From positions 1-37,995 of the forward strand of contig JAIRJW010000036.1 of the NCBI GenBank assembly GCA_031260455.1: a DNA stretch of 37,995 nt. Reading direction: 5' to 3'. This document shows positions 25,180-33,253 of this stretch, in pieces. The position numbers and the translations under genes were made by a program. The notes under the pieces were generated by a model. That model had not been told where the DNA came from and searched no databases. It saw only the letters and a program-made list of their open reading frames with translations. The stretch comes from Fluviicola sp. (GTDB taxonomy: Bacteria > Bacteroidota > Bacteroidia > Flavobacteriales_D > Crocinitomicaceae). Each line of letters begins with the position of its first letter. The stretch's first letter is position 1.

Positions 25180-25509
25180 ATGGTACATCGTGGTGAGATA
25201 GTAGAAAGAGTTATTCGGGATAGCGGGATTCCGCTGACAAAAATAGCGAATAAAATGGGGAAGAGTCGCCGATGGATTTATAATGTTTTTGAAATGCCGG
25301 ATTTGTCGCTCGACCTGGTTCTGGAATTTGGCAAAATACTGCACTATGATTTTTCGGATGAGATTCCCCAGATAGCAAATCGCACAACGATTCTCAATGA
25401 CATGGAGGTCCCTTACGGAGTGAACAAAGCGGAATACTGGAAAACTAAATATTACAGTCTTCTGGAAGAATATAATGAATTATTGAAGAAAGATTCAAAA
25501 GACAAATAA
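25180..25509 (+). CDS. Small helix-turn-helix regulator with C-terminal helix
   Basis: A 109-residue protein. The N-terminal 60 residues form a helix-turn-helix of the phage-repressor/Cro kind: IVERVIRDSGIPLTKIANKMGKSRRWIYNVFEMPDL, with the recognition helix near residues 26-37. The C-terminal helix YWKTKYYSLLEEYNELLKK is a likely dimerising coiled coil. It shares this plan, though little sequence, with the XRE protein at 37144-37500. The target is unknown; a dyad 23 bp upstream suggests autoregulation. It precedes fbp by 97 bp on the same strand, but fbp has its own promoter. Confidence 0.8.
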   Translation: MVHRGEIVERVIRDSGIPLTKIANKMGKSRRWIYNVFEMPDLSLDLVLEFGKILHYDFSDEIPQIANRTTILNDMEVPYGVNKAEYWKTKYYSLLEEYNELLKKDSKDK

Positions 25510-25556
25510 TTTGATTTCTGGAAGACTTGTTTCATTTTACAGGGTTTACGAATAAA

Positions 25557-25591
25557 TTGGAAAAATCGTTTTTAATTATTCCCTACATTTG
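25557..25591 (+). promoter_or_regulatory. fbp promoter
   Basis: TACATTTG at 25584-25591 is a perfect -7 box, with TTG at 25557-25559 (24-bp spacer, at the long end). The box ends 15 bp before the ATG at 25607. It rules out the in-frame TTG inside the box as translation start. Confidence 0.65.
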
Positions 25592-25606
25592 TTTAAATCT
25601 TTGTTT

Positions 25607-26626
25607 ATGTCACATATCATCACACTGAGCGATTTTATTATGGAACGTCAAGCGGAATTTCCGGGTTCTTCCGGAGAGTTATCGCGGATTTTGAATGACA
25701 TTTCAATTGCTTCGAAAATCGTTACAAGAGATGTTCGCAGAGCCGGTCTGGCAGATCACATTCTGGGAGCTCAGGGAGATGTAAACATTCAGGGAGAAGA
25801 ACAGCAAAAACTTGATGTGATTGCTGATACCCAATTTATCAAAGTGTTTGAATCCAGTGGAGAAATTTGTGGAATTGCTTCGGAAGAAAACGATGATTTC
25901 CTCGCATTTACGGCTCCGCGTGCTCAAAACGGAAAATACATTGTGTTGTTTGACCCGCTCGACGGTTCTTCCAATATTGATTGCAACGTTTCAATCGGAA
26001 CAATTTTCTCTGTTTACAAACGTGTTTCGGAAAAAGGGACACCGGCTACACTGGAAGACATGCTTCAAAAAGGAACGCGGCAGGTAGCTGCAGGATATGT
26101 GTTGTACGGATCATCAACGATGCTGGTTTACACGACCGGACACGGAGTGAACGGCTTTACGCTGGATCCTTCTATCGGAGAGTTTTGTTTGTCGCACCCG
26201 AATATGTGCATGCCGGAAACAGGCCGTATTTATGCGATGAACGAAGGAAACATTTATGAGTGCGAACAAGGTGTGAAGGACTATATTTCTTTCTGCCAGC
26301 AGGTGCATGAAGACGGAAGACCTTATTCCGGAAGATACATCGGCTCGCTTGTTGCTGATTTCCACCGGAACCTGATCAAAGGAGGAATTTATATTTACCC
26401 GGCAACAAACCAAAGCCCGAAAGGAAAACTGCGCTTATTGTATGAATGCAATCCTTTGGCTTTTATAGCGGAACAAGCAGGCGGAATGGCAACAAACGGA
26501 ACGGATCGCATTTTGGATCTTCAGCCAGCACAATTGCATCAGCGCTGCGGATTCTTTACCGGATCAAAGCAAATGATGGAAAAGGCGATTAGTTGTCTGG
26601 AAAAAGCACGGCAGTTGAATGTTTAG
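25607..26626 (+). CDS. fbp: Fructose-1,6-bisphosphatase, class I
   Basis: Hydrolyses fructose-1,6-bisphosphate to fructose-6-phosphate in gluconeogenesis (339 residues, normal). The metal-binding EEND segment (IASEENDDF) near residue 88 and the FBPase signature [20 protein letters not shown] near 110-130 are intact. The substrate-binding [14 protein letters not shown] and a C-terminal [15 protein letters not shown] are also present. I start at the ATG at 25607 ([10 protein letters not shown]). The reading frame extends six codons upstream to a TTG, but that triplet lies within the promoter -7 box. Single gene between the HTH regulator and mfd. Confidence 0.96.
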   Translation: MSHIITLSDFIMERQAEFPGSSGELSRILNDISIASKIVTRDVRRAGLADHILGAQGDVNIQGEEQQKLDVIADTQFIKVFESSGEICGIASEENDDFLAFTAPRAQNGKYIVLFDPLDGSSNIDCNVSIGTIFSVYKRVSEKGTPATLEDMLQKGTRQVAAGYVLYGSSTMLVYTTGHGVNGFTLDPSIGEFCLSHPNMCMPETGRIYAMNEGNIYECEQGVKDYISFCQQVHEDGRPYSGRYIGSLVADFHRNLIKGGIYIYPATNQSPKGKLRLLYECNPLAFIAEQAGGMATNGTDRILDLQPAQLHQRCGFFTGSKQMMEKAISCLEKARQLNV

Positions 26627-26789
26627 ATGTTTTTGGATTTCCGGAAAAACAGAAAAATCTGTATATTTTATTGTGATTGCTTAAAAATGTCTGTTGGGTA
26701 GTGCGTCCTGCTGTGATGAGGTGTGTTCCGAAATGAAAACTTAACGGACTTTGAGCAGCAATCTATTCAGAAAATGTTTCTTTATTCCT

Positions 26790-26833
26790 TACCTTTGCAA
26801 AACTTTTAAGGGGGTACAGTGCGCTGTGTCCCC
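26790..26833 (+). promoter_or_regulatory. mfd -7 box and leader hairpin
   Basis: TACCTTTG (26790-26797) is a perfect TAnnTTTG box. Transcription from it would put a 10-bp hairpin (26810-26833: GGGGGTACAG / CTGTGTCCCC with two G-T wobbles) close to the mRNA 5' end. Its loop TGCG fits the stable UNCG tetraloop class. The hairpin ends 26 bp before the mfd ATG. Confidence 0.55.
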
Positions 26834-26859
26834 TAAAGTGTTTATTCGACAGTATAGAA

Positions 26860-29800
26860 ATGGAACAGACACAATTTTTAAACCTTTTCAAAAAACTCAG
26901 AGGTTTAGACGAAACAGCCGATTTATTACAGCAGGCAAAAATCCGTATTCACTGGAAAGGACTTATCGGATCTTCCAAGTCCATTGCAAGTGCTGCTGTT
27001 TGTGAACAGGTTCCGGGGAATCATTTGTTTGTGCTGGAAGACAAAGAAGCGGCGGCTTATTTCCTGAACGACCTGGAACAATTGTACCCGGAGAATAAAC
27101 ACATTTTGTTTTACCCGGCATCGTACAGAACGCCATATCAGCTGGAAGAAACAGACAATGCCAATATCGTTACGCGGGCCGAAGTGCTGGAAAAGATCAA
27201 TTCCGGTAAAAACACCTGGGTGGTAACTTATCCGCAGGCCTTGTTTGAGCGGGTTCCGACACAGAAAAAATTGTCTGAAAATACCATGCGTGTGGAACGC
27301 GGAAAATCGTATTCCATCGATTTCTTCAATGAACTGTTGCTCGAATACGGTTTCGAACGGGTGGATTTTGTTTACGAACCGGGCCAGTTTTCCATTCGTG
27401 GAGGAATCGTGGATGTTTTCTCTTTTTCCAATGATCAGCCTTTTCGGGTGGAATTTTTCGGTGATGAGGTGGATTCGATCCGGACCTTTGATCCGGTTTC
27501 GCAATTGTCAATCAGTACACATGTACATTTCTCCATCGTTCCGAATGTTCAGAAACAATTGGTTTTGGACGGAAACGGAACTTTTCTGGAATTTATCGGT
27601 AAGCAAACGACCATTTGGCTGGCTTCTAACGATCTGGTAAAAGTGGCTTTGGAAAAGGATTACGAGAAGGCAGTAAAAATTTACGATCAACTGCCGAAAA
27701 ACACGGTAAAACACAGTTTGCCGGGCGAATTGTATATGCATCCATCCGATTGGAAAGAGCAGATTCAGTTGCATTCCATCGTGGAATTTGGGCCGGAATA
27801 TGTATTCAAAGCAAGTGCCGTGGTGTCCTTTGAAACGATACATCAACCAACTTTCAATAAGGATTTTGACTTGTTGAAAGACGATCTGACTGCCCGCAAA
27901 GCGGCTGGTGCAACAAACCTTATATTCTCCAGCCAGCCAAAACAAATCGAGCGCCTGTACCAGATATTTGAAGACATTGGTGCTGAAGTGGATTTTCAAC
28001 CGATGGATATTTCACTTCACGAAGGATTTATTATTCCGTCGCTGAAATTGGTCTGCTACACGGATCACCAGATTTTCGAACGCTACCACCGCTTCAAACT
28101 GAAAGAAGGCTTCCGCCAGGCAAAACAAGCGCTGACATTAAAGGAAATCTACAATTTGCAGAAGGGAGATTATGTTACACATATCGATCATGGAGTGGGG
28201 CAGTTTTCCGGTTTACAAACTATTGATGTAAACGGAAAGCCACAGGAAGCCATTCGCCTGGTGTATAAAGACGGCGATGTATTGTACGTCAGTATTCACT
28301 CCCTGCACCGCATTTCGAAGTTTACTGGCAAAGAAGGGTCCGCTCCGAAAATGAACAAACTCGGAACACAAGCGTGGGCAACGCTGAAGCAGAAAACGAA
28401 AAAACGCATCAAGGAACTCGCTTTCGATCTCATTCAACTCTATGCAAAACGCAAAAATCAACCAGGATTTGCGTTTTCTCCTGATTCTTACCTGCAGAAT
28501 GAGTTGGAAGCATCGTTCATGTATGAAGATACTCCGGATCAGTTGAAGGCGACACAGGCCGTGAAGGAAGATATGGAAAAATCAATGCCGATGGATCGCC
28601 TGGTATGTGGGGACGTTGGTTTCGGGAAGACGGAAGTAGCAATCCGGGCAGCATTCAAAGCTGTTGCAGACAGCAAACAGGTGGCAGTTCTGGTTCCAAC
28701 AACAATCCTGAGTCATCAGCATGCGCGTTCGTTTGCAGAGCGCTTGAAAAATTTCCCGGCAAAAGTCGATTACATTAACCGCTTTAAATCCACGAAAGAA
28801 ATCAATGCAACATTGAAAAAAGTGGAAAGCGGTGAAATTGATATCCTGGTAGGAACACATAAAATTGTCAGCGACAAAGTAAAATTTAAAGACTTGGGTT
28901 TGATTATTATTGACGAAGAGCAAAAATTCGGCGTGGCTGTAAAAGATAAGCTGAAAACCTTCAAAACAACGGCTGATACCCTGACGCTGACTGCAACACC
29001 AATTCCGAGAACACTTCAGTTTTCACTGATGGGTGCACGTGATTTGAGTATCATCAACACGCCGCCGCCAAACCGTCAACCGGTTTTAACGGAGGTGATT
29101 ACGTTCAATGAAGAAATGATCCGTGATGCGATTTCGTATGAAATAAGCCGCGGAGGACAGGTGTATTTTGTGCATAATCGGTTGGCGAATATCAAAGAAA
29201 TTGCCGGAGTAATCTCCCGTTTGTGTCCGGAAGTGCGTGTGGCAATCGGCCACGGCCAAATGGAGGGAAAACAGCTTGAAAAGATCATGATGGATTTCAT
29301 TCAGGGAGCATATGATGTGCTTTTGGCTACGACGATTATTGAATCGGGAATTGATATTTCAAATGTAAACACAATCCTGATCAACGATGCACATAACTTC
29401 GGACTGAGTGATCTGCACCAGTTGCGCGGACGTGTAGGACGTTCCGATAAAAAGGGATTCTGCTATCTCATCTCCCAGCCGATCGGCTTGATCACTTCTG
29501 AAGCGCGAAAACGCTTGGAAGCTTTGGTTCAGTTTTCAGATCTGGGCTCGGGTTTTAACATTGCAATGAAAGACTTGGATATTCGCGGAGCCGGAAACCT
29601 GTTGGGTGGCGAACAAAGCGGATTTATTTCGGAGATCGGTTTCGAGATGTACCAGAAAATTCTCAACGAAGCCATGGACGAATTGAAAGAAGAAGAATTC
29701 AAGGATCTTTACGGCGACCGCAACACTGAAACTATGGGCGCACACTTCGTGAAAGACTGTGTGCTGGAAACAGACTTTGAATTACGCATTACGGAAGATT

Positions 29801-30216
29801 ATATCAATAACGTCTCTGAGCGTCTGAGTATCTACCAGGACCTGGATAACCTGAGCACGAAAGAAGAAATCGAAGCATACAAACAACAACTGATAGACCG
29901 CTTTGGACCACTTCCGCGCGTAGTGAAGGAATTGTTGCGTTCCTTTGAGCTGCGCTGGCTGGCACAGGAAATTGGTTTTGAAAAACTGGTAATCAAACAA
30001 GGATCAATGATCGGTTATTTTGTTTCCAATCCGCAGAGCAAATACTACGATTCCCCGATGTTCCAGCAAGTATTGTACTACGTGCAATCCGCACCGAAAG
30101 ACTGTAAAATGAGCGAAAAAAACGACAAGCTTCGTCTCATTTACAGCCATGTGATGAACATAGATCAGGCATTTGGACGATTAGGGGAGGTTGTGGAGTG
30201 TTTTACACAGACTTGA
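26860..30216 (+). CDS. mfd: Transcription-repair coupling factor Mfd
   Basis: ATP-dependent translocase that removes stalled RNA polymerase and recruits UvrA (1118 residues, normal). Order: UvrB-homology region (about 1-300, with VYEPGQFSIRGGIVDVFSF), the CarD/RID polymerase-interaction domain (about 420-510, starting near YNLQKGDYVTHIDHGVGQF), and the helicase core. The core has Walker A GDVGFGKTE with K590, the DEEQ box in IIIDEEQKFG, TATPIPRTLQ, and motif VI QLRGRVGRSDKKG. The TRCF C-terminal domain follows at about 950-1100. Start ATG at 26860 fits the family N-terminus. It has its own promoter with a leader hairpin. The Fic gene follows after 141 bp. Confidence 0.97.
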   Translation: MEQTQFLNLFKKLRGLDETADLLQQAKIRIHWKGLIGSSKSIASAAVCEQVPGNHLFVLEDKEAAAYFLNDLEQLYPENKHILFYPASYRTPYQLEETDNANIVTRAEVLEKINSGKNTWVVTYPQALFERVPTQKKLSENTMRVERGKSYSIDFFNELLLEYGFERVDFVYEPGQFSIRGGIVDVFSFSNDQPFRVEFFGDEVDSIRTFDPVSQLSISTHVHFSIVPNVQKQLVLDGNGTFLEFIGKQTTIWLASNDLVKVALEKDYEKAVKIYDQLPKNTVKHSLPGELYMHPSDWKEQIQLHSIVEFGPEYVFKASAVVSFETIHQPTFNKDFDLLKDDLTARKAAGATNLIFSSQPKQIERLYQIFEDIGAEVDFQPMDISLHEGFIIPSLKLVCYTDHQIFERYHRFKLKEGFRQAKQALTLKEIYNLQKGDYVTHIDHGVGQFSGLQTIDVNGKPQEAIRLVYKDGDVLYVSIHSLHRISKFTGKEGSAPKMNKLGTQAWATLKQKTKKRIKELAFDLIQLYAKRKNQPGFAFSPDSYLQNELEASFMYEDTPDQLKATQAVKEDMEKSMPMDRLVCGDVGFGKTEVAIRAAFKAVADSKQVAVLVPTTILSHQHARSFAERLKNFPAKVDYINRFKSTKEINATLKKVESGEIDILVGTHKIVSDKVKFKDLGLIIIDEEQKFGVAVKDKLKTFKTTADTLTLTATPIPRTLQFSLMGARDLSIINTPPPNRQPVLTEVITFNEEMIRDAISYEISRGGQVYFVHNRLANIKEIAGVISRLCPEVRVAIGHGQMEGKQLEKIMMDFIQGAYDVLLATTIIESGIDISNVNTILINDAHNFGLSDLHQLRGRVGRSDKKGFCYLISQPIGLITSEARKRLEALVQFSDLGSGFNIAMKDLDIRGAGNLLGGEQSGFISEIGFEMYQKILNEAMDELKEEEFKDLYGDRNTETMGAHFVKDCVLETDFELRITEDYINNVSERLSIYQDLDNLSTKEEIEAYKQQLIDRFGPLPRVVKELLRSFELRWLAQEIGFEKLVIKQGSMIGYFVSNPQSKYYDSPMFQQVLYYVQSAPKDCKMSEKNDKLRLIYSHVMNIDQAFGRLGEVVECFTQT

Positions 30217-30247
30217 GATTAGAGCATATTTTCGGTTAAAAAGATTT

Positions 30248-30346
30248 TACAAATTTGTACACGTTTCATTTTCATATAAAGAAAATCGAAAAATCTATAC
30301 ACGTTTTGTTTTCATGTAAAGAAAATGGGCATATCTTTATATGAAA
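30248..30346 (+). repeat. tandem 40-bp repeats and palindromes upstream of fic (operator-like)
   Basis: Two head-to-tail copies of a 40-bp unit (30258-30297 and 30298-30337) agree at 32 of 40 positions and at 26 of the first 29. Each contains a dyad, ATTTTC-N7-GAAAAT in the first and TTTTC-N7-GAAAA in the second. A third, inverted copy of the core (CTTTATATGAAA, 30335-30346) ends 11 bp before the fic ATG. A perfect 12-bp palindrome TACAAATTTGTA (30248-30259) overlaps the first copy's start. Arrangement and position indicate repressor binding sites. Confidence 0.7.
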
Positions 30347-30357
30347 TACTCTGAACT

Positions 30358-31434
30358 ATGATTACAAATTGGAAACCAATAAATCTGCCTTACCCAATAG
30401 ATTTAGAGACAAAGACAGTATTAAAAAAACTAACGGGGGCACATCGTGCGCTTGCAGAGTTAAAAGGAATAGCGTTAAGTATTCCGAAGCAAGAGATATT
30501 GATTAATACTTTAGCTTTGCAAGAAGCCAAAGATAGTTCTGAAATCGAAAATATTGTCACCACACATGATGAGTTATATAAAAGTTCACTAGAGGTTGGG
30601 GAAGCAATTTCCGCACAGAGTAAAGAAGTTCAAAACTATATTGCAGCGTTAAAAAAAGGATTTGCCATAGTAAAGAGAACAGAACTTTTAACTGTTAATT
30701 CGATTTTGGAAATTCAGGAAGTGCTGGAACAAAATAATGCTGGTTTGAGAAAGCAACCAGGTACACACCTGAAAAACCAGAAAACGGGGGAAATTGTTTA
30801 TAAGCCGCCACAGCATGCCGAGATCATTAAAAAATTAATGGATAATTTGGAAGTTTACATCAATGACCCACAGCAGTCTGATATTGATCCGATAATTAAA
30901 ATGGCAGTAATCCATTTTCAGTTTGAAAGTATTCATCCTTTTTATGACGGAAATGGTAGAACCGGACGCATAATCAATATTTTATACCTGGTATTAAATG
31001 AACTACTGGATCTTCCCATTTTGTATCTCAGCAGATATATAATCAAACACAAAAGTGACTATTACAGGTTACTGCAAGAAGTCAGAGATCTGGAAAACTG
31101 GGAAGAATGGATTCTCTTTATGATTGATTCTGTGGAACAAGTAGCAAAAAACACAATTACATTAATTGTCAGCATCAAAGAGTTAATGCAAGAAGTGAAA
31201 CTTCAATTAAGAGATAATTATAAATTTTACAGTCAGGAATTGCTCAATCATTTATTTAAACAACCATATACCAAAATTGAATTTTTAATGAATGAATTGA
31301 AAATTACCAGAATAACGGCTGCTTCGTACCTCAATCAATTGACAGAGGGTGGATTATTAATCAAACACAAAATGGGAAAAACCAACTACTATATTAACAC
31401 CCGGCTCATGGATCTGCTATTCTCACTTGATTAA
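30358..31434 (+). CDS. Fic-domain AMP-transferase with C-terminal winged helix, class II autoinhibited
   Basis: A 358-residue Fic protein. The N-terminal region carries the inhibitory-helix motif S-x3-E-N at residues 60-65 (SSEIEN), the class II arrangement in which the same chain blocks its own ATP site. The catalytic core HPFYDGNGRTGR at 193-204 matches HPFx(D/E)GNGRxxR fully, so AMP transfer to a protein hydroxyl is expected. Residues about 290-358 form a winged-helix-like domain (KIEFLMNELKITRITAASYLNQL). This layout resembles the known Shewanella SoFic type. The target protein is unknown. Tandem operator-like repeats precede the gene, which fits autoregulation by the winged helix. A terminator lies between it and the convergent blaI-like gene. 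Confidence 0.92.
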   Translation: MITNWKPINLPYPIDLETKTVLKKLTGAHRALAELKGIALSIPKQEILINTLALQEAKDSSEIENIVTTHDELYKSSLEVGEAISAQSKEVQNYIAALKKGFAIVKRTELLTVNSILEIQEVLEQNNAGLRKQPGTHLKNQKTGEIVYKPPQHAEIIKKLMDNLEVYINDPQQSDIDPIIKMAVIHFQFESIHPFYDGNGRTGRIINILYLVLNELLDLPILYLSRYIIKHKSDYYRLLQEVRDLENWEEWILFMIDSVEQVAKNTITLIVSIKELMQEVKLQLRDNYKFYSQELLNHLFKQPYTKIEFLMNELKITRITAASYLNQLTEGGLLIKHKMGKTNYYINTRLMDLLFSLD

Positions 31435-31494
31435 TTTTGGTCATATATTATCCGTGAAATCTTTGCGAAAAATGAGTATATCACCCAGAGTATA

Positions 31495-31523
31495 TTTAAG
31501 GAAGTAAAGGTTAATTCCTTAAA
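31495..31523. repeat. inverted repeat downstream of fic
   Basis: TTTAAGGAA (31495-31503) and TTCCTTAAA (31515-31523) are a perfect 9-bp dyad with an 11-nt loop. It has no T-run and lies 60 bp beyond the fic stop. Role unknown; possibly an mRNA 3' structure. Confidence 0.4.
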
Positions 31524-31575
31524 CAGGAATGTTCATTCAATATAATGATATTGTTTTCTCGGAATAAAATAAATT

Positions 31576-31603
31576 AAAACCCCGGCAAAGATGCCGGGGT
31601 TTT
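31576..31603. terminator. bidirectional terminator between fic and blaI-like gene
   Basis: AAAACCCCGGCA (31576-31587) and TGCCGGGGTTTT (31592-31603) pair perfectly over 12 bp with an AAGA loop. The GC core is flanked by A and T runs, so it works for both converging transcripts. Confidence 0.92.
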
Positions 31604-31611
31604 ATAGTTAG

Positions 31612-31935
31612 TTATAAAATTTCGCTGAGAGAAACATTGCTGTTGTAAAAGGATACAATTTCATTTCTGCTTCCGTCGAAATAAAACTTCAGGATATAAT
31701 CGGCTAAATAATCGCGGTATTGCTCGCGTCCAATCTTCGGAAGATAAATGTAACCCCTTCCCATCGGCTTGTGTTTAATAAACTTTTTGCGTTCAAGAAT
31801 TCGTACGATTGTAGAGACAGTGTTGTAAGCGGGTTTCGGATTCGGATATAAATCAACAATTTCCTTAACTGTTGCTTTTTCTAGCTTCCAGAGCCGTAAC
31901 ATAACCTTTTCCTCTGCAGGTGTCAGTCTTTCCAT
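31612..31935 (-). CDS. BlaI/MecI/CopY-family transcriptional repressor
   Basis: A 107-residue winged-helix repressor. MERLTPAEEKVMLRLWKLEKATVKEIVDLYP and AYNTVSTIVRILERKKFIKHKPMGRGYIY are typical of the BlaI DNA-binding half (residues 1-70). The C-terminal dimerisation half is short. In the classical system the repressor is cleaved by a BlaR1/MecR1-type M56 membrane protease encoded next door. None is encoded within this window, so this is an orphan as far as visible. It is 67 bp downstream of the C1 peptidase gene on the same strand and could be co-transcribed with it. No beta-lactamase is nearby. Confidence 0.88.
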   Translation of the reverse strand: MERLTPAEEKVMLRLWKLEKATVKEIVDLYPNPKPAYNTVSTIVRILERKKFIKHKPMGRGYIYLPKIGREQYRDYLADYILKFYFDGSRNEIVSFYNSNVSLSEIL

Positions 31936-32002
31936 GTTATTTCAAAATTTGTGGTAATACTGCGAATTTAACAAAAAAAGACATATTTTCCAATTAGTAC
32001 AC

Positions 32003-33199
32003 TTACAATTTTAGTTTCATTTTCAGGTCCTTAGGTAAACCATCTTTGTTTAAATAGATGTTGATCGTCTTCATGCGGAAATAATGTTCAGAAACATACA
32101 AATAACCCTGAGGTAAATTATCTGTTCCCCATGAGTTTTTAACTAAAAAGAAACGCGTACCGTTCTGATCTTTGAATAATCCCACAATATGCATTCCATG
32201 ATCATCTGTAGTCATTTTTTCGTCATAACCCTTCTGGCGTTTTTCCTGGGTGATGGTTTGCTCTTTTACTGGTTCCAGGAATGCGTTGGATACTTTTGCA
32301 GCACCAGCATCGTTGAATGACTTGTTGTCCTTTCCACGCACCTGGATTGTTGATTCGTCTTCCGGGATAATGGCAATTCCCTGGCGGAAGTTGAATCCTT
32401 TCTCAGAAACATCAGCTCCCCATGCCAGCGTAAACCCGTTTTTCAATGCATTTTCAGCAACGGAAACCAAGTCTTCCAACGGAACGTTGTAGCTGTCGCC
32501 CCATGCCCAGTTGTCCGGAATGGTAATTTCACAAGGCTCATAAAAAGGATCATTGCTGAATGAAGTGACGGAAACGTAATCATCCATTTTTAATCCAAGT
32601 GAATTAGCGTAAGTCATTGGGGTATATTTCTTCCCTTCAAAAGTAAATTCAGTGATATCCGGTCCTAAATAACTATCCAGGATTGCGGAGAATGCTGTTT
32701 TCCACTCTGTTCCGATCCCGTGGCCTTTTTGTACTTCCGCAAGAATAGTTTGCATAAAACTGTTTAATACGGAGAATAATTCTTCATGGTTGTAAGTGGT
32801 TTTTCCGTTTGTCAAACCGGTATACACGCTTTTCGGGACAATTCCATAACGCTTGATGACATAAGGAATATCATGGAATGCACCTCCTTCGCTGAAGTTG
32901 ATTTTTCCGTCCATGCGGATAAAACGGTCTGCCTTGGCTTCATAAGCTTTACGTACAATGTACATTTCAGATAATTCTGCCGGATTTTTATGTCCCAAAC
33001 GAATCAATTCGCTTTCAAAGAAAGATAAGGATGAAAAACTCCAGCAAGTACCACTCATTCCCTGGTTTTCAACCGGAGTTGCATCCAATTGAGCAACTTT
33101 TGTGAACTGATATTTACTGTCAGGGGCATTCGTTACCGTTTGACTGAATGCAATCTGGGTACTTAGGGCTAAAATGCTAAATAAAATCTGTTTTTTCAT
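32003..33199 (-). CDS. Exported C1-family cysteine peptidase (aminopeptidase C / bleomycin-hydrolase-like)
   Basis: A 398-residue papain-superfamily peptidase. Signal peptide 1-20 (MKKQILFSILALSTQIAFSQ). The oxyanion Gln is in ENQGMSGTCWSFSS with Q46 and the catalytic Cys52. The catalytic His is in DDHGMHIVGLF and the Asn in FLVKNSWG near the C-terminus. The inserted DNWAWGDSYNVPLEDLV segment places it in the C1B (PepC/bleomycin hydrolase) branch. Canonical PepC is cytoplasmic; a signal peptide implies action in the periplasm or outside, as in many Bacteroidota homologues. All catalytic residues are present. dprA lies 54 bp upstream on the same strand, a blaI-like gene downstream. Confidence 0.92.
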   Translation of the reverse strand: MKKQILFSILALSTQIAFSQTVTNAPDSKYQFTKVAQLDATPVENQGMSGTCWSFSSLSFFESELIRLGHKNPAELSEMYIVRKAYEAKADRFIRMDGKINFSEGGAFHDIPYVIKRYGIVPKSVYTGLTNGKTTYNHEELFSVLNSFMQTILAEVQKGHGIGTEWKTAFSAILDSYLGPDITEFTFEGKKYTPMTYANSLGLKMDDYVSVTSFSNDPFYEPCEITIPDNWAWGDSYNVPLEDLVSVAENALKNGFTLAWGADVSEKGFNFRQGIAIIPEDESTIQVRGKDNKSFNDAGAAKVSNAFLEPVKEQTITQEKRQKGYDEKMTTDDHGMHIVGLFKDQNGTRFFLVKNSWGTDNLPQGYLYVSEHYFRMKTINIYLNKDGLPKDLKMKLKL

Positions 33200-33253
33200 G
33201 TTTTTGGTTTAAGGCCCTAAATTTAGATATTAAAGTGCAAACAAACCTGTTCT

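Noticed and set aside
25589..25606. Upstream in-frame TTG as fbp start
   Set aside because: The TTG is part of the TACATTTG -7 box; the ATG at 25607 has the proper distance.
26628..26651. Possible fbp terminator (TGTTTTT/AAAAACA)
   Set aside because: Only a 7-bp A/T arm with a 10-nt loop and no strong GC stem; too weak to call.
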